This document shows positions 16,591-25,331 of a stretch of DNA of 64,000 nt, piece by piece. The stretch is from Pseudidiomarina woesei (lineage in GTDB: Bacteria > Pseudomonadota > Gammaproteobacteria > Enterobacterales > Alteromonadaceae). The notes under the pieces were generated by a model, which searched no databases, had not been told where the DNA came from, and saw nothing but the letters and a program-made list of their open reading frames with translations. The stretch is taken from the NCBI RefSeq assembly GCF_001418345.1, contig NZ_LIPW01000001.1, positions 1 through 64,000 on the forward strand. The letters are read 5' to 3'. A program made the position numbers and the translations under genes. The first letter of the stretch is position 1. Every line of letters begins with the position of its first letter.

Positions 16591-16683
16591 TCATTGGTTT
16601 AGCAGGACGGGGATAGTTGTTTGCGGCAAGTACAGAGTTGTCGCCGCATCCATGCGGCTTTGACAGTTCAGTTGTTCACTCAT
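16591..16683 (-). CDS. Possible 30-residue peptide
   Basis: The frame opens with ATG behind AAGGTGATTC and encodes MSEQLNCQSRMDAATTLYL and a short tail. Only the ribosome site supports it. It could be the start of a gene that was cut by rearrangement. Confidence 0.25.
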   Translation of the reverse strand: MSEQLNCQSRMDAATTLYLPQTTIPVLLNQ

Positions 16684-16829
16684 TGAATCACCTTCTTGAT
16701 TAATTGCACTTAATTTACCACCACATTGCAACCGCTCCTTACCACGTGTTGCAAATTAATCGCACCACAACTTTCACGGAAAGTACCACTTCGTCGGATC
16801 TCGGCTTTGTGCCATTAAGAGACATTCAC

Positions 16830-17045
16830 TTAGCTCTTACAACAACTTTGGCCTTCTTGAATTGGTGGGCATTTCACTGTTCCATAAGAGCAGTATACAC
16901 AACAATCGCCCTTCAAAGGCTTTAGGAGAACTTTGCAAGATTCACATTCATAATACCACTGGCAAGCGTTGGTTGACATTTCTTCGGTTTTACTGAAACC
17001 GCACTCAGGGCAAGTAATGGTAGAATTTAACTCTATACCTCGCAT
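16830..17045 (-). CDS. Cys-rich GDCCVYCSYG-family protein
   Basis: The 71-residue product has two CxxC-type pairs (CPECGF and CESCK) followed by the signature GDCCVYCSYGTVKCPP and a final CC. Proteins with this signature, to my knowledge, are encoded beside MerC-like transporters in mercury and other metal loci and are probably zinc-ribbon metal binders. It overlaps the end of merC by 13 bases and would share its transcript from the promoter at 17455-17485. Confidence 0.75.
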   Translation of the reverse strand: MRGIELNSTITCPECGFSKTEEMSTNACQWYYECESCKVLLKPLKGDCCVYCSYGTVKCPPIQEGQSCCKS

Positions 17046-17422
17046 GTTTGCTCCTTCAAAGGTTTAACAATGTCCAATACGGACATTACAATCATCAAAC
17101 AAATACCCACATAGAACAAATAAGTGCTCCAGTCATATTGCCATAGTGGATAGAGGGTTAACAAAACAGCTATAGGCCCAATAACTCCAAGAGTACCTCT
17201 CGTATGATTTTGGTTTTTATACCAGTTATACAAATTTACCAACAACGCCAAAGTTGCAAATATAGGTAACAAGGTATTTACAGCAATCCCCTCAAAGTGA
17301 GAGAGAAAGCCTAATCCCAATGCTGATGCTAATGAACCGAGAGCAGGGAAACACCCCGTACAACTGAGGGCTGCAAGCCAAACACCACCTGAGCCAACTT
17401 TATCTAAAATCTTATTAATCAT
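17033..17422 (-). CDS. merC: MerC-family mercuric ion transporter
   Basis: The 129-residue product has four hydrophobic segments (about 13-38, 45-63, 77-95 and 100-118) and a cysteine pair in the first one (LSCTGCFPALGSL), the metal site of MerC-type proteins, which carry Hg(II) across the inner membrane. No merA reductase or merT/merP is present in the window. Transcription starts from the MerR-type promoter just upstream. Confidence 0.82.
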   Translation of the reverse strand: MINKILDKVGSGGVWLAALSCTGCFPALGSLASALGLGFLSHFEGIAVNTLLPIFATLALLVNLYNWYKNQNHTRGTLGVIGPIAVLLTLYPLWQYDWSTYLFYVGICLMIVMSVLDIVKPLKEQTCEV

Positions 17423-17454
17423 TTTTAACGCCTAACATTATTTGAATGGCTTGA

Positions 17455-17485
17455 GTGTAAACTCCGTAGATAGGTACGGAGTCAA
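17455..17485 (-). promoter_or_regulatory. MerR-type promoter/operator of the merC transcript
   Basis: On the minus strand TTGACT (17480-17485) and TTACAC (17455-17460) are separated by 19 bp, the over-long spacer typical of MerR-regulated promoters. The dyad ACTCCGTA-GATAGG-TACGGAGT (17461-17482) fills the spacer. It lies just after the merR stop codon, so merR and merC point the same way with the operator between them. Confidence 0.8.
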
Positions 17486-17487
17486 TG

Positions 17488-17865
17488 CTATTTTAGCGAA
17501 TCGATTATTGGGCAGTGAGATTGGTCGTTATTGTTGCGGCATGAATTAGTCATTTCTTTTATGACGACTTCTAAGCGTTGAAGGTCAGCTATCTTACTTT
17601 GAATTAAGCTCAGTTTCTGCAAACCTAGAGATTCAACTTTGGCACAATCGCCATCCATTGACATCAAAGACGCTACTTCCTTTAGAGTAAAGCCAAGTGC
17701 TTTAGCCTTACAAATGAATTGTAATTGCTTGGTGATTGAGTCGTCATACACACGATAACCATTTTGAGGTTTTTGAGGTTGTTTTATCAAGCCTTCTCGC
17801 TCATAAAAGCGTATAGTTTCTACGCCTAAACCAAGTTCTTTAGCCAACTTGCCTATTGTTTTCAT
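17488..17865 (-). CDS. merR: MerR-family mercury-responsive regulator
   Basis: The 125-residue product starts MKTIGKLAKELGLGVETIRF, the MerR DNA-binding motif, with FYEREGLI next. Three cysteines are placed as in MerR for Hg(II): GDCAKVESLG (near residue 79), NSCRNN and SHCPIID. It should bend the promoter at 17455-17485 and activate merC when mercury is bound. The gene is complete. Confidence 0.87.
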   Translation of the reverse strand: MKTIGKLAKELGLGVETIRFYEREGLIKQPQKPQNGYRVYDDSITKQLQFICKAKALGFTLKEVASLMSMDGDCAKVESLGLQKLSLIQSKIADLQRLEVVIKEMTNSCRNNNDQSHCPIIDSLK

Positions 17866-17939
17866 CGTATAACCACAAAATCAGCCTACTTCATGACATT
17901 AGTATATCAATACGATATAAAATTTCTCGAACTAATAAT

Positions 17940-17964
17940 GACCGCTTCGAGCGAACAGCGGACC
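17940..17964. repeat. Type A flanking palindrome, copy 2
   Basis: It reads GACCGCTTCGAGCGAAC followed by AGCGGACC. It pairs with the type B copy at 18613-18636 on the other side of a single-gene block, just as 1612-1636 and 4225-4248 flank the attC cassette block. Confidence 0.6.
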
Positions 17965-18037
17965 ATTTATCTCTTCGCGCGACTCGGCTATCATCGAAGA
18001 CACTCAGTCAGATATTAAAAAGCGGCTTGCAAAGAAA

Positions 18038-18577
18038 ATGGATTTCAATGAATCACAAAAAGATATGTCTCGTGCTTACTATGGCGGTGCAACCGGAGCG
18101 TTGGCTTCTGGAATAGTTTGGTTATCGGCTGGACTGATTGGCCTTTATTCGTCTCCCTTTAACAGCATGCTAGCATTGCTTATTGGGGGTATGTTTATAT
18201 TTCCCATATCCCTTTTACTTTCAAGATTATTAGGGGCCACCGGTAAACATGGGGCGACTAATGTGCTTGGTAAACTGGCTATAGAAAATCTGGGTATTTT
18301 ATTCGGTGGCCTATTTATTGCTGTCATTGTGGCACAGCTTAATGGCTTACTGTTTTATCCAATCATGTTAGTGATTATTGGTGCCAGGTACTTAACCTTT
18401 CAAACACTTTATGGTTTGAAAGTGTACTGGGCTCTGGGTAGTGTACTTATGATTTCTGGATTTTATCTTGCTATTTTCCCCTCGGCTTTTACTCTTGCAG
18501 CTTTTGTGGGCGGGTTTATTGAGATAGCGTTTGCACTAATTATTTATAGGAAAAGTAAAGAATGCTCGGCTAGTTGA
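18038..18577 (+). CDS. DUF7010-like integral membrane protein
   Basis: The 179-residue product is almost wholly hydrophobic, with about six membrane segments. It begins MDFNESQKDMSRAYYGGATG and has the SPFNSMLALLIGGMFIFPIS and GAR-YLTFQTLYGL stretches that I associate with the DUF7010 family. The function is unknown. It stands alone between a type A and a type B palindrome, which suggests it was inserted as a single-gene unit. The ribosome site is weak (AAAGAAA). Confidence 0.6.
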   Translation: MDFNESQKDMSRAYYGGATGALASGIVWLSAGLIGLYSSPFNSMLALLIGGMFIFPISLLLSRLLGATGKHGATNVLGKLAIENLGILFGGLFIAVIVAQLNGLLFYPIMLVIIGARYLTFQTLYGLKVYWALGSVLMISGFYLAIFPSAFTLAAFVGGFIEIAFALIIYRKSKECSAS

Positions 18578-18612
18578 GAACAAATGCAAGCGTCTGAGAT
18601 GCTCACTTTTGC

Positions 18613-18636
18613 GTCCGCTCCTGGCACACAGCGGAC
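18613..18636. repeat. Type B flanking palindrome, copy 2
   Basis: GTCCGCTCCTGGCAC followed by ACAGCGGAC; 21 of 24 positions match the copy at 4225-4248. Just upstream (18581-18612) is a weak stem that resembles an attC site but lacks a GTT core, so I do not call one. Confidence 0.6.
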
Positions 18637-18754
18637 ATAGCTTCGTCGAATTTTAACTATTAAGTTTTTATCCTACACAATATTACGTTTGCCACTTTTA
18701 CCAACTAACCATACTCTTCAAACCTCGTGTCAACGCACAGGTTGTTAACTGCAG

Positions 18755-18937
18755 TTGACAAACCCCGGGGTAGTTACATACACACAACACCTCGATAATG
18801 ACGAAGCCATTCAAGCATACTTGGATGCATGCGTGGAGGAATCTGATGGAGATCCGACATTTTCAACTATCGCTAAGGTGACATCTGCACTTGGTTTAAC
18901 GTTAACCTTGCAGCCTAAATCAACGAGCACATACTAA
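18755..18937 (+). pseudogene. HI1420/HigA-like antitoxin with internal deletion
   Basis: The reading frame shows the N-terminal LDNDEAIQAYLDAC and the C-terminal DGDPTFSTIAKVTSALGLTL of addiction-module antidotes of the HI1420 family. The middle, where the helix-turn-helix should be, is missing (an in-frame deletion of roughly 25-35 residues). It has no toxin gene beside it. It is probably a non-functional relic. A TTG start at 18755 is assumed, with no good ribosome site. Confidence 0.5.
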
Positions 18938-18974
18938 GCTAACTTTATCCGTAATCTTTTTCCTACAGCCAATG

Positions 18975-19006
18975 TGTAATCCCCCCGAAAAATCGGGGGG
19001 ATTACA
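18975..19006. repeat. IS-end scar: two facing IS3-type termini
   Basis: TGTAATCCCCCCGA-AAAA-TCGGGGGGATTACA is a perfect 14-bp inverted repeat. Its left arm is identical to the outer end of the IS at 1-332. It looks like an IS whose interior was deleted, leaving both ends facing each other. Immediately after it the integrase frame begins mid-protein, so the original insertion or a later deletion removed the integrase N-terminus. Confidence 0.6.
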
Positions 19007-19664
19007 GATGAAGCACAACGTTTATTGAATGAGTTACCTAAGCATCTGTGGTTGATGGCTCAATTTTCACTGGCTACAGGTTTGCGTCAGTCGAATGTGA
19101 GTTATCTACGGTCGGATCAAGTGGACTTAGAACGTGGTTTTGCGTGGATTCATCCTGATCAATCAAAATCAGGAAAGGCGATAAACGTGCCACTCAATAA
19201 CGATGCTTTATCGGTGTTGCAAGAAGTGCAGGGCGACGATGTTCACTATTGTTTTGTGTATCAAGGCAAACTAGTTGAGCGCACATCAACCAAAGCATGG
19301 CATGCAGCGTTAAAACGAGCGGGTATTGAAAATTTTCGTTGGCACGATTTACGCCATACATGGGCAAGCTGGCATGTTCAATCAACGCGGCACAAGCTTA
19401 CAAGAGTTGCAGGAGCTTGGCGGTTGGTCATCGTATGAGATGGTACTGCGGTACGCTCACCTTGCGAGTCATCATTTGAAACGGGTGGCGGGCAATGTGG
19501 ATGGTACAACTGGTACAAATCTGGTACAAAGCCAGAAAAAGAAAAGCCCCGCTATTTCTAGCGAGGCCTTATCAATAATGGTGCGGAGGCGGGAATCGAA
19601 AAGTTTTGATAAAAACCTGTTTTTAAAGATTAAAATCAATCGGAATAAAAAGCGTGTGACTTAG
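19007..19664 (+). pseudogene. Tyrosine recombinase (integrase) remnant
   Basis: The frame from 19007 begins DEAQRLLNELPKHLWLM and carries the catalytic-domain motifs: ATGLRQSNVSYL (first Arg), then WHDLRHTWASWH (HxxR). About 19380 a frameshift moves the rest, including LQELGGWSSYEMVLRYAHLA with the catalytic tyrosine, into another frame. The N-terminal arm and core-binding domains are absent, removed at the IS-end scar. This is the only integrase trace in the island and it cannot be functional. Confidence 0.8.
19579..19600 (-). other. tRNA 3' end-like segment after the integrase remnant
   Basis: On the minus strand TTCGATTCCCGCCTCCGCACCA reads like the T-loop side, acceptor strand and CCA of a tRNA other than tRNA-Val. 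No 5' half is present. Integrases are often followed by such attachment-site sequence, so this hints that the integrase came from an element that used a different tRNA. Confidence 0.4.
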
Positions 19665-19688
19665 CGTGTTACTAAATCTCAGCCCAGT

Positions 19689-20024
19689 CTAACGCCAACC
19701 ATATACAATGATCCCCATGCCTGTGAGCACAAACGCCGTCCCAATCAGGTCGAAGCTGGATAAAGGCGATTTATCGACAATTCGCAGCCAGACTATGGCA
19801 GTTAATACGTAAATACCGCCGTAGGCTGCGTAAACGCGCCCGCTTTCCGCTGGATGAAGTGTTAATAAGTAAGCAAATAAGGCTAAGCTCATTGCCGCCG
19901 GAATGAGTAACCAAACAGAATGACCCTCTTTGAGCCATAAGTAGGGTAAATAGCAACCGACAATTTCAGCAACTGCGGTGGCAATAAATAACCCGAGTGT
20001 TTTTAATAAAAATAATGCACTCAT
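19689..20024 (-). CDS. ynfA: YnfA/UPF0060 family small membrane protein
   Basis: From the ATG at 20024 the product is 111 residues with four membrane segments and the family's conserved stretches ([32 protein letters not shown] and [15 protein letters not shown]). The family resembles small multidrug-resistance proteins, with unproven efflux roles. The gene follows the CDF gene directly: the czcD stop and this ATG are two bases apart. In metal islands YnfA genes are often found next to czcD. Confidence 0.85.
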   Translation of the reverse strand: MSALFLLKTLGLFIATAVAEIVGCYLPYLWLKEGHSVWLLIPAAMSLALFAYLLTLHPAESGRVYAAYGGIYVLTAIVWLRIVDKSPLSSFDLIGTAFVLTGMGIIVYGWR

Positions 20025-20026
20025 TA

Positions 20027-20914
20027 TCAGTTGTCCCGGCACGCTTCATCAGGATCTTCGAGTTCTACCGTTGTATGGCTTAGAGCATAGGGCGCAAGGA
20101 CGTTATCGATGTGCTGTTTTAAGTCGCTACGGGCCTCGATATCAAGATTTTCAGTTAACACCAAATGAACGGTTAATACATGCTCCTCGCCGTCTAGTGA
20201 CCAAAAATGCAAATGGTGTAGGTCAGCAACATGAGGTAGCTCCAGTAAAGCGTCAGCGACTTGTCTGTAGGTGTCTTTGTCTGGCGTGGCCTGTATGAAG
20301 AGTTTCAGCGTTGCCCACAGGTTGCGCAGTACATTCACTAAAATAAACATCGTAAAACCAATCGACAGTAGCGGATCGAGAATTGGCCAATCCACAAACA
20401 ACAAAACAATACCAACGATAAGTACAGCAACCCAGCCGAGAACATCCTCCAGCAAGTGCCAGTTAATAACGCGTTCGTTTAACGTTTTGCCCTCTGACAA
20501 TTTGTAAGCGGCAAATCCATTAACCACAATGCCAAGTACCGCCAACGCAATCATGCCATCAGCGATGGGCATTTGAGGGTTCCAGAGCCTGGGAATCGCT
20601 TCCACAAGTACCCAGGCAGAGCCTGCGATTAAAACAACGGCATTAATAAATGCACCGGCAAGATTGAGTCGCTTATAACCGTAGGTAAAGTGTTGGTTAG
20701 CCTGTTTTTTGCCCAGCTTATTAAGTACCCACGCCAGGCCAAGCGACAAGCTATCGCCAAGATCATGAACGGCATCAGCTAAAATGGCGGTACTGTTGGT
20801 AAGAAAGCCACCAATAAACTCGATAATGGTGAAAACAAAGTTAAGAACAAATGCCCACCCTAATCGGTTGGACGGCATGTCCTTTGAGTGATCATGGTTA
20901 TGGTGATGCCCCAT
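20027..20914 (-). CDS. czcD: CzcD-type cation diffusion facilitator
   Basis: The 295-residue product has a His-rich N-terminus (MGHHHNHDH), six membrane segments and the CDF metal-site residues ([14 protein letters not shown] in helix II and HLLEDVLGW in helix V). The C-terminal cytoplasmic domain has [22 protein letters not shown] proteins exchange protons for Zn, Co or Cd at the inner membrane. It lies downstream of czcCBA in the same direction and shares the metal range with it. Its start codon is 59 bp from the end of czcA. Confidence 0.9.
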   Translation of the reverse strand: MGHHHNHDHSKDMPSNRLGWAFVLNFVFTIIEFIGGFLTNSTAILADAVHDLGDSLSLGLAWVLNKLGKKQANQHFTYGYKRLNLAGAFINAVVLIAGSAWVLVEAIPRLWNPQMPIADGMIALAVLGIVVNGFAAYKLSEGKTLNERVINWHLLEDVLGWVAVLIVGIVLLFVDWPILDPLLSIGFTMFILVNVLRNLWATLKLFIQATPDKDTYRQVADALLELPHVADLHHLHFWSLDGEEHVLTVHLVLTENLDIEARSDLKQHIDNVLAPYALSHTTVELEDPDEACRDN

Positions 20915-20973
20915 AATACGTTCCTCTTTGTAGTAGAAGGGGCGGCAATAACCGCCCCCTTAAGTGCTGAACC

Positions 20974-23900
20974 CTAACGGCTCAGATCCTTAATTTTTTG
21001 TTTCGAAAACCAAGGATAGAGCACGGGTAAGATAACCAGTGTTAGCAATGTCGCAGACACCAAACCGCCAACAATGACGGTGGCCAATGGACGCTGAATT
21101 TCAGCGCCTGCGCCGGTTGCAAACAGCATGGGAATGAGTCCTAACGCTGAGGTTATTGCCGTCATTAATACCGGGCGTAGTCGAGACCATGCGCCATCAA
21201 ACACGGCATCATTAACTGCATGCCCATCGGTTATTCTCTGGTTTATACTTTCGACCAGAACCACACCGTTTAGTACCGCCACACCAAACAGTGTGATGAA
21301 ACCCACGGCGCTGGGCACCGATAAGTACTGTCCTGACACATAGAGTGCCACAATACCACCGATGACTGCCAACGGTACATTCACCAAAATCAACATGGCT
21401 TGACCCATGGTGCCGAAAGCAAAATAAAGCAGCAGGGCGATGAGTGCCAGCGATATGGGAACGACAATGGACAAGCGCTTCTGTGCTCTTTGTTGACTTT
21501 CGAACTGGCCACCAATGTCGACTGAGTAACCGGTTGGTAAATCCACCTTCTCGTCAATCGCCTTCCTAATATCGGCAACCACGCTGCCCATGTCACGACC
21601 CTGAACGTTCGATTGAATTACAACGCGACGCTGTACATCATCACGACGGATTTGCGGTGGTCCTGATTCAATTGCAACGTTGGCGACTTCGCCTAAGGTT
21701 ACCCAGGCCCCCGAGGGAGTTAACAAGCGTAACGAGCGAATAGACTCCGGCGTATCGCGGAATTGCTTGGCCAACCGCACGTAAATATCATAGCGCTCAT
21801 TACCGCGAATGATCTGGCCTGCCGAAGCGCCACCCAAGCCATTGTCGACAACGCTAAGTACATCGGAGACATTTAAGCCGTAGCGTGAGAGTTGTTGGCG
21901 TTTCGGCGAAACCACCAGTTGTGCTTCACCTTTTATTTGCTCCATCGCTACTGCAACGGCCCCGTCAACCTGCTTGACGGCACTTTCTATTTCCTGGCCT
22001 TTACGGGCCAACACGTCAAGCTCGGGTCCAAATAGTTTGATGGCTAGCTGCGATTTTACACCTGAGAGCAGTTCATCAACCCGTGTTGCAATAGGTTGTG
22101 AAAAATTAAACAACAAGCCTGGGTGAGCATCGAGTTTTGCCTCCATTTTTTCTTGTAAGGCGTAGCGATCGGATGCCGTTGTCCATTCGGATTGCGGCTT
22201 AAGACCCACATATATCTCGATGTTGCTGATAGGCTCTGGATCGCCGCCCACTTCGGCTCGTCCAATGCGGCTGAGTGCGTAGGTGGTTTCCGGGAACGAC
22301 ATCAGGATTTTTTCAAGCTTCGGAGCCACCTCTAAGGCCGTTTCAAGGTTAGAGGAGGGGGCTAATGTCACGCGAATATTAATCGTGCCTTCTTCCAGTT
22401 CGGGCGCAAACTCTGTGCCGAGACGAGGCACTAACACCAAAGCGCCGACAAACAGCACACCGGCCAGGGCAATAACAGCCTTTTTACTGCGTAACGCCAC
22501 CGATAATAGTCTTTTATAACCATTATCTAGTGGTTTAAGCAGCTTATTTTCACGAGGCTTAATACCCCGACTGAAAAAGTAACTGGCTAATGCCGGTACA
22601 ACCATGATGGCCACAAAAACCGCGGAGATAATGGCCAGCATAATACTGATAGCCATGGGCTCAAATAATTTAGCTTCAACACCCTGAAAACTAAACAGTG
22701 GCATAAAGACCACCAAGATAATCATGGCGGCAAAGAATACCGGTCGTGCCACTTCGTTAGCCGCTTCCTTAACTCGCAGCTTGATACCATGACTATCGAG
22801 TTTGGCTGCCTGAGGATCCGGGTCGCGGTGCTCTGTGCGTTGCTCGGCGTCGTCTTGGTGTTCACTATCCGGACGACTTAAGTGCTTAAAGATATTTTCA
22901 ACCATCACCACGGAGCCGTCGACCAGCATACCAATGGCAACAGCAATCCCGCCCAGCGACATCAGGTTAGCCGACATGCCCATCGCGGACATTACCATCA
23001 GGGCAATGGCGATAGAAACGGGAATGGACAGTAACACTAAAAAAGTAGCGCGTATGTTGAGCAAAAACAGTGCTAATACTGCGATAATAAACACAAAGGC
23101 AATGAGCAGTGAATACGCGACCGTAGATACGGCTTTTTGTATTAAATCGGCCTGATCATAATACGGCTCAAAGGTAACACCCTCGGGTAATGCTTGCTGA
23201 ATAAGCGGAATGCGCTTTTTAATACCGTCGATGGTGGCTTTGGTATTCGAGCCCATGCGTTTGAGCACAATACCCGACACCACTTCGCCCAACTGGTTGA
23301 CCTCGCCGTCGACTTTACGCGACATTGAGACCGCCCCCTGGCGAATTTCACTGCCGATTTCGACGTCGGCAACCTGTCCCAGTGTTACGGAAACGCCGTC
23401 AACGGTTTTGAGCGGTATTTGTCGTATTTGTTGCAGGCCTTTTTTACCGCTATCCAACCAGCCGGTGCCGCGAATAACCAACTGCTCCTGACCGCGGGGC
23501 ATATACCAACCACCAACGTTACCGTTATTCTTGTTGACCGCGCCCATGACGTCTTGCTGGGTAAGGTCGTAAGACAGCAGCTTGGCGGGATTGAGGTTAA
23601 CCTGATATTGCTTAACTTCACCGCCAAAGGACAAGACTTCGGTAATTCCCTCAACGGGCATCAGTAGCAGTTTAACCACATAGTCGTTAAGACTGCGTAG
23701 CTCCATGCTACTGACACCAGAGCCCGGCTCGGCAAGTAGCAGATACTGATAAACCTGGCCGAGACCGGAAGAGTTAGGGCCCATTTCGGGCGTGCCGACT
23801 CCCTCTGGAATCAACTCCTTTGCCGCTTGCAGCCGCTCGAATACCAGTTGCCGGGCAAAGTAGATATCGACACTCTCGTCAAATACCACGGTAATGCCCG

Positions 23901-24171
23901 ATAAACCTGTTTTTGAGATTGACCGAACTTCTTTGACGTCGGGCAGGGCATACATCACCGACTCTATCGGATAGGTAATAAGCTGCTCGACTTCGGTCGC
24001 TGCTAATCCTGGTGCTTCCGTATTTACCGTTACCTGAACGTTGGTAACATCGGGAAAGGCATCCAGATTAAGTTTGGGAATAATAAAAAATGACGCAATG
24101 CTGATGCTGAATAAAGCCAATACCAATAACAGGCGATTGGCGGCAGCAAACTGAATAATGCGCTGAAACAT
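20974..24171 (-). CDS. czcA: CzcA-type heavy-metal RND efflux pump
   Basis: The 1,065-residue product has the RND layout: first membrane helix, large periplasmic loop, helices II-VI, second loop, helices VIII-XII. It has the HME features DAFPDVTNVQVTVNTEAPG near the start, GMLVDGSVVMVENIF (helix IV) and GGDPEPISN in the second loop. It pumps Co, Zn or Cd from the periplasm or cytoplasm through CzcC, powered by protons. An acidic linker after helix VI (SRPDSEHQDDAEQRTEHRD) is notable. It follows czcB by 11 bp in one operon. Confidence 0.93.
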   Translation of the reverse strand: MFQRIIQFAAANRLLLVLALFSISIASFFIIPKLNLDAFPDVTNVQVTVNTEAPGLAATEVEQLITYPIESVMYALPDVKEVRSISKTGLSGITVVFDESVDIYFARQLVFERLQAAKELIPEGVGTPEMGPNSSGLGQVYQYLLLAEPGSGVSSMELRSLNDYVVKLLLMPVEGITEVLSFGGEVKQYQVNLNPAKLLSYDLTQQDVMGAVNKNNGNVGGWYMPRGQEQLVIRGTGWLDSGKKGLQQIRQIPLKTVDGVSVTLGQVADVEIGSEIRQGAVSMSRKVDGEVNQLGEVVSGIVLKRMGSNTKATIDGIKKRIPLIQQALPEGVTFEPYYDQADLIQKAVSTVAYSLLIAFVFIIAVLALFLLNIRATFLVLLSIPVSIAIALMVMSAMGMSANLMSLGGIAVAIGMLVDGSVVMVENIFKHLSRPDSEHQDDAEQRTEHRDPDPQAAKLDSHGIKLRVKEAANEVARPVFFAAMIILVVFMPLFSFQGVEAKLFEPMAISIMLAIISAVFVAIMVVPALASYFFSRGIKPRENKLLKPLDNGYKRLLSVALRSKKAVIALAGVLFVGALVLVPRLGTEFAPELEEGTINIRVTLAPSSNLETALEVAPKLEKILMSFPETTYALSRIGRAEVGGDPEPISNIEIYVGLKPQSEWTTASDRYALQEKMEAKLDAHPGLLFNFSQPIATRVDELLSGVKSQLAIKLFGPELDVLARKGQEIESAVKQVDGAVAVAMEQIKGEAQLVVSPKRQQLSRYGLNVSDVLSVVDNGLGGASAGQIIRGNERYDIYVRLAKQFRDTPESIRSLRLLTPSGAWVTLGEVANVAIESGPPQIRRDDVQRRVVIQSNVQGRDMGSVVADIRKAIDEKVDLPTGYSVDIGGQFESQQRAQKRLSIVVPISLALIALLLYFAFGTMGQAMLILVNVPLAVIGGIVALYVSGQYLSVPSAVGFITLFGVAVLNGVVLVESINQRITDGHAVNDAVFDGAWSRLRPVLMTAITSALGLIPMLFATGAGAEIQRPLATVIVGGLVSATLLTLVILPVLYPWFSKQKIKDLSR

Positions 24172-24182
24172 ACAACCTCCTG

Positions 24183-25328
24183 TTAGTGGTTATGTGGGTC
24201 AAAACCGCCTTTAGCGATTTGTGAGCGAACGAAAAACGCGCCGTTGTCTACGTATTTTGTGCCTTCGTTAACGCCTCGAATAACTTTCCACGGACCCTTT
24301 TCATCAACCAATTCGACTTTCTTCGGTTCAAACTTTCCGGGTTCGTGCTCAATGAATATCTGCCAGTCACCATCAGGGGCCCGCATTAAGGCTGAGTCCT
24401 TAACTGCAAGCACCGGTCCATCCGACTTGACTGAGAAATAAACATCCGCAAATAAACCAGGGTGTAATTGGTCCTTTTCGTTATTTACCGCAAGTCGTAC
24501 CGTTCGGGTGCGGGTTTTATGGTCTATTGTGTGGCCTTCCTGAATGACTTTTGCCGCAAAGCGCTGATTGTCGACACTCACTGTAACAGGATCACCAAAC
24601 TGCACACTAAGGTCAGCTGAGCCTGGTAGACGAGCATTAACCCACAAGGTTTCTTCTTGCAGCACTTCAACCAAGTGATTACCGGCATTAACTTGCTGGC
24701 CTTGCTTGAAGTTATCGCTAACCACAATCCCGCCAATTTCTGAGGTCAGTTGGTATTCGCCGATAGGGTAGTTAGCTTTACTTAAACGCTTAATGTCGCT
24801 GGCTGACATACCAAATGCTTTGAGTTGCGCTTGCGCTGAGGTAAAGGCGTTTTTCGCTTCGACAAAGCGTTTTTCACCCACCGTTGACTCACCGAGTGAC
24901 TGCACGCGTTGCCATTCGTTAAGTGTGACCAAATACTGACTTTGCGCCTCCGCCATGGTGGCGCTGAAGAGGGTTGCCAGTGGCTCACCTTTTTCGACGT
25001 GATCGCCAATACTGACAAAACGTTTGAGAACGGTCGAATCGATGCGCGGACTCACGATATAGCTATTAAAGTCGTTAGCAACCACCTCGCCCGGGGCATA
25101 AACCGGATATTCAATGACTTGAGTTTGCAAGGTTCGCGTGGTGATATCTGCCATGGATAGCTGCTTGCTGGATAGCTCCACGCCTGAGCTTTCCTTATGT
25201 TCACCTTGCTCGTGTTTGCCTTCTTCCTTGTGGGTATCTTCTTTTTCGTCGTGTCCGTGTTCATCCTGCGCCATAACCGAAAAGCTCAGCGCAAGTGCTA
25301 TTGCTGCGTATAAAGGTTTTACTGACAT
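24183..25328 (-). CDS. czcB: CzcB-type periplasmic adaptor
   Basis: The 381-residue product has a signal peptide, then a His/Glu/Asp/Lys-rich segment (DEHGHDEKEDTHKEEGKHE at about residues 22-40) suited to metal binding. A membrane-fusion-protein body follows, with the lipoyl-like halves (SPRIDSTVLKRFVSIGDHV, and YQLTSEIGGIVVSDN). It joins the RND pump to the outer-membrane channel. It lies between czcC (3-bp gap) and czcA. Confidence 0.9.
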   Translation of the reverse strand: MSVKPLYAAIALALSFSVMAQDEHGHDEKEDTHKEEGKHEQGEHKESSGVELSSKQLSMADITTRTLQTQVIEYPVYAPGEVVANDFNSYIVSPRIDSTVLKRFVSIGDHVEKGEPLATLFSATMAEAQSQYLVTLNEWQRVQSLGESTVGEKRFVEAKNAFTSAQAQLKAFGMSASDIKRLSKANYPIGEYQLTSEIGGIVVSDNFKQGQQVNAGNHLVEVLQEETLWVNARLPGSADLSVQFGDPVTVSVDNQRFAAKVIQEGHTIDHKTRTRTVRLAVNNEKDQLHPGLFADVYFSVKSDGPVLAVKDSALMRAPDGDWQIFIEHEPGKFEPKKVELVDEKGPWKVIRGVNEGTKYVDNGAFFVRSQIAKGGFDPHNH

Positions 25329-25331
25329 CGT

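Noticed and set aside
18581-18625. attC site after the DUF7010-like gene
   Set aside because: A stem with bulges can be drawn, but the GTT core is absent; kept only as a remark.
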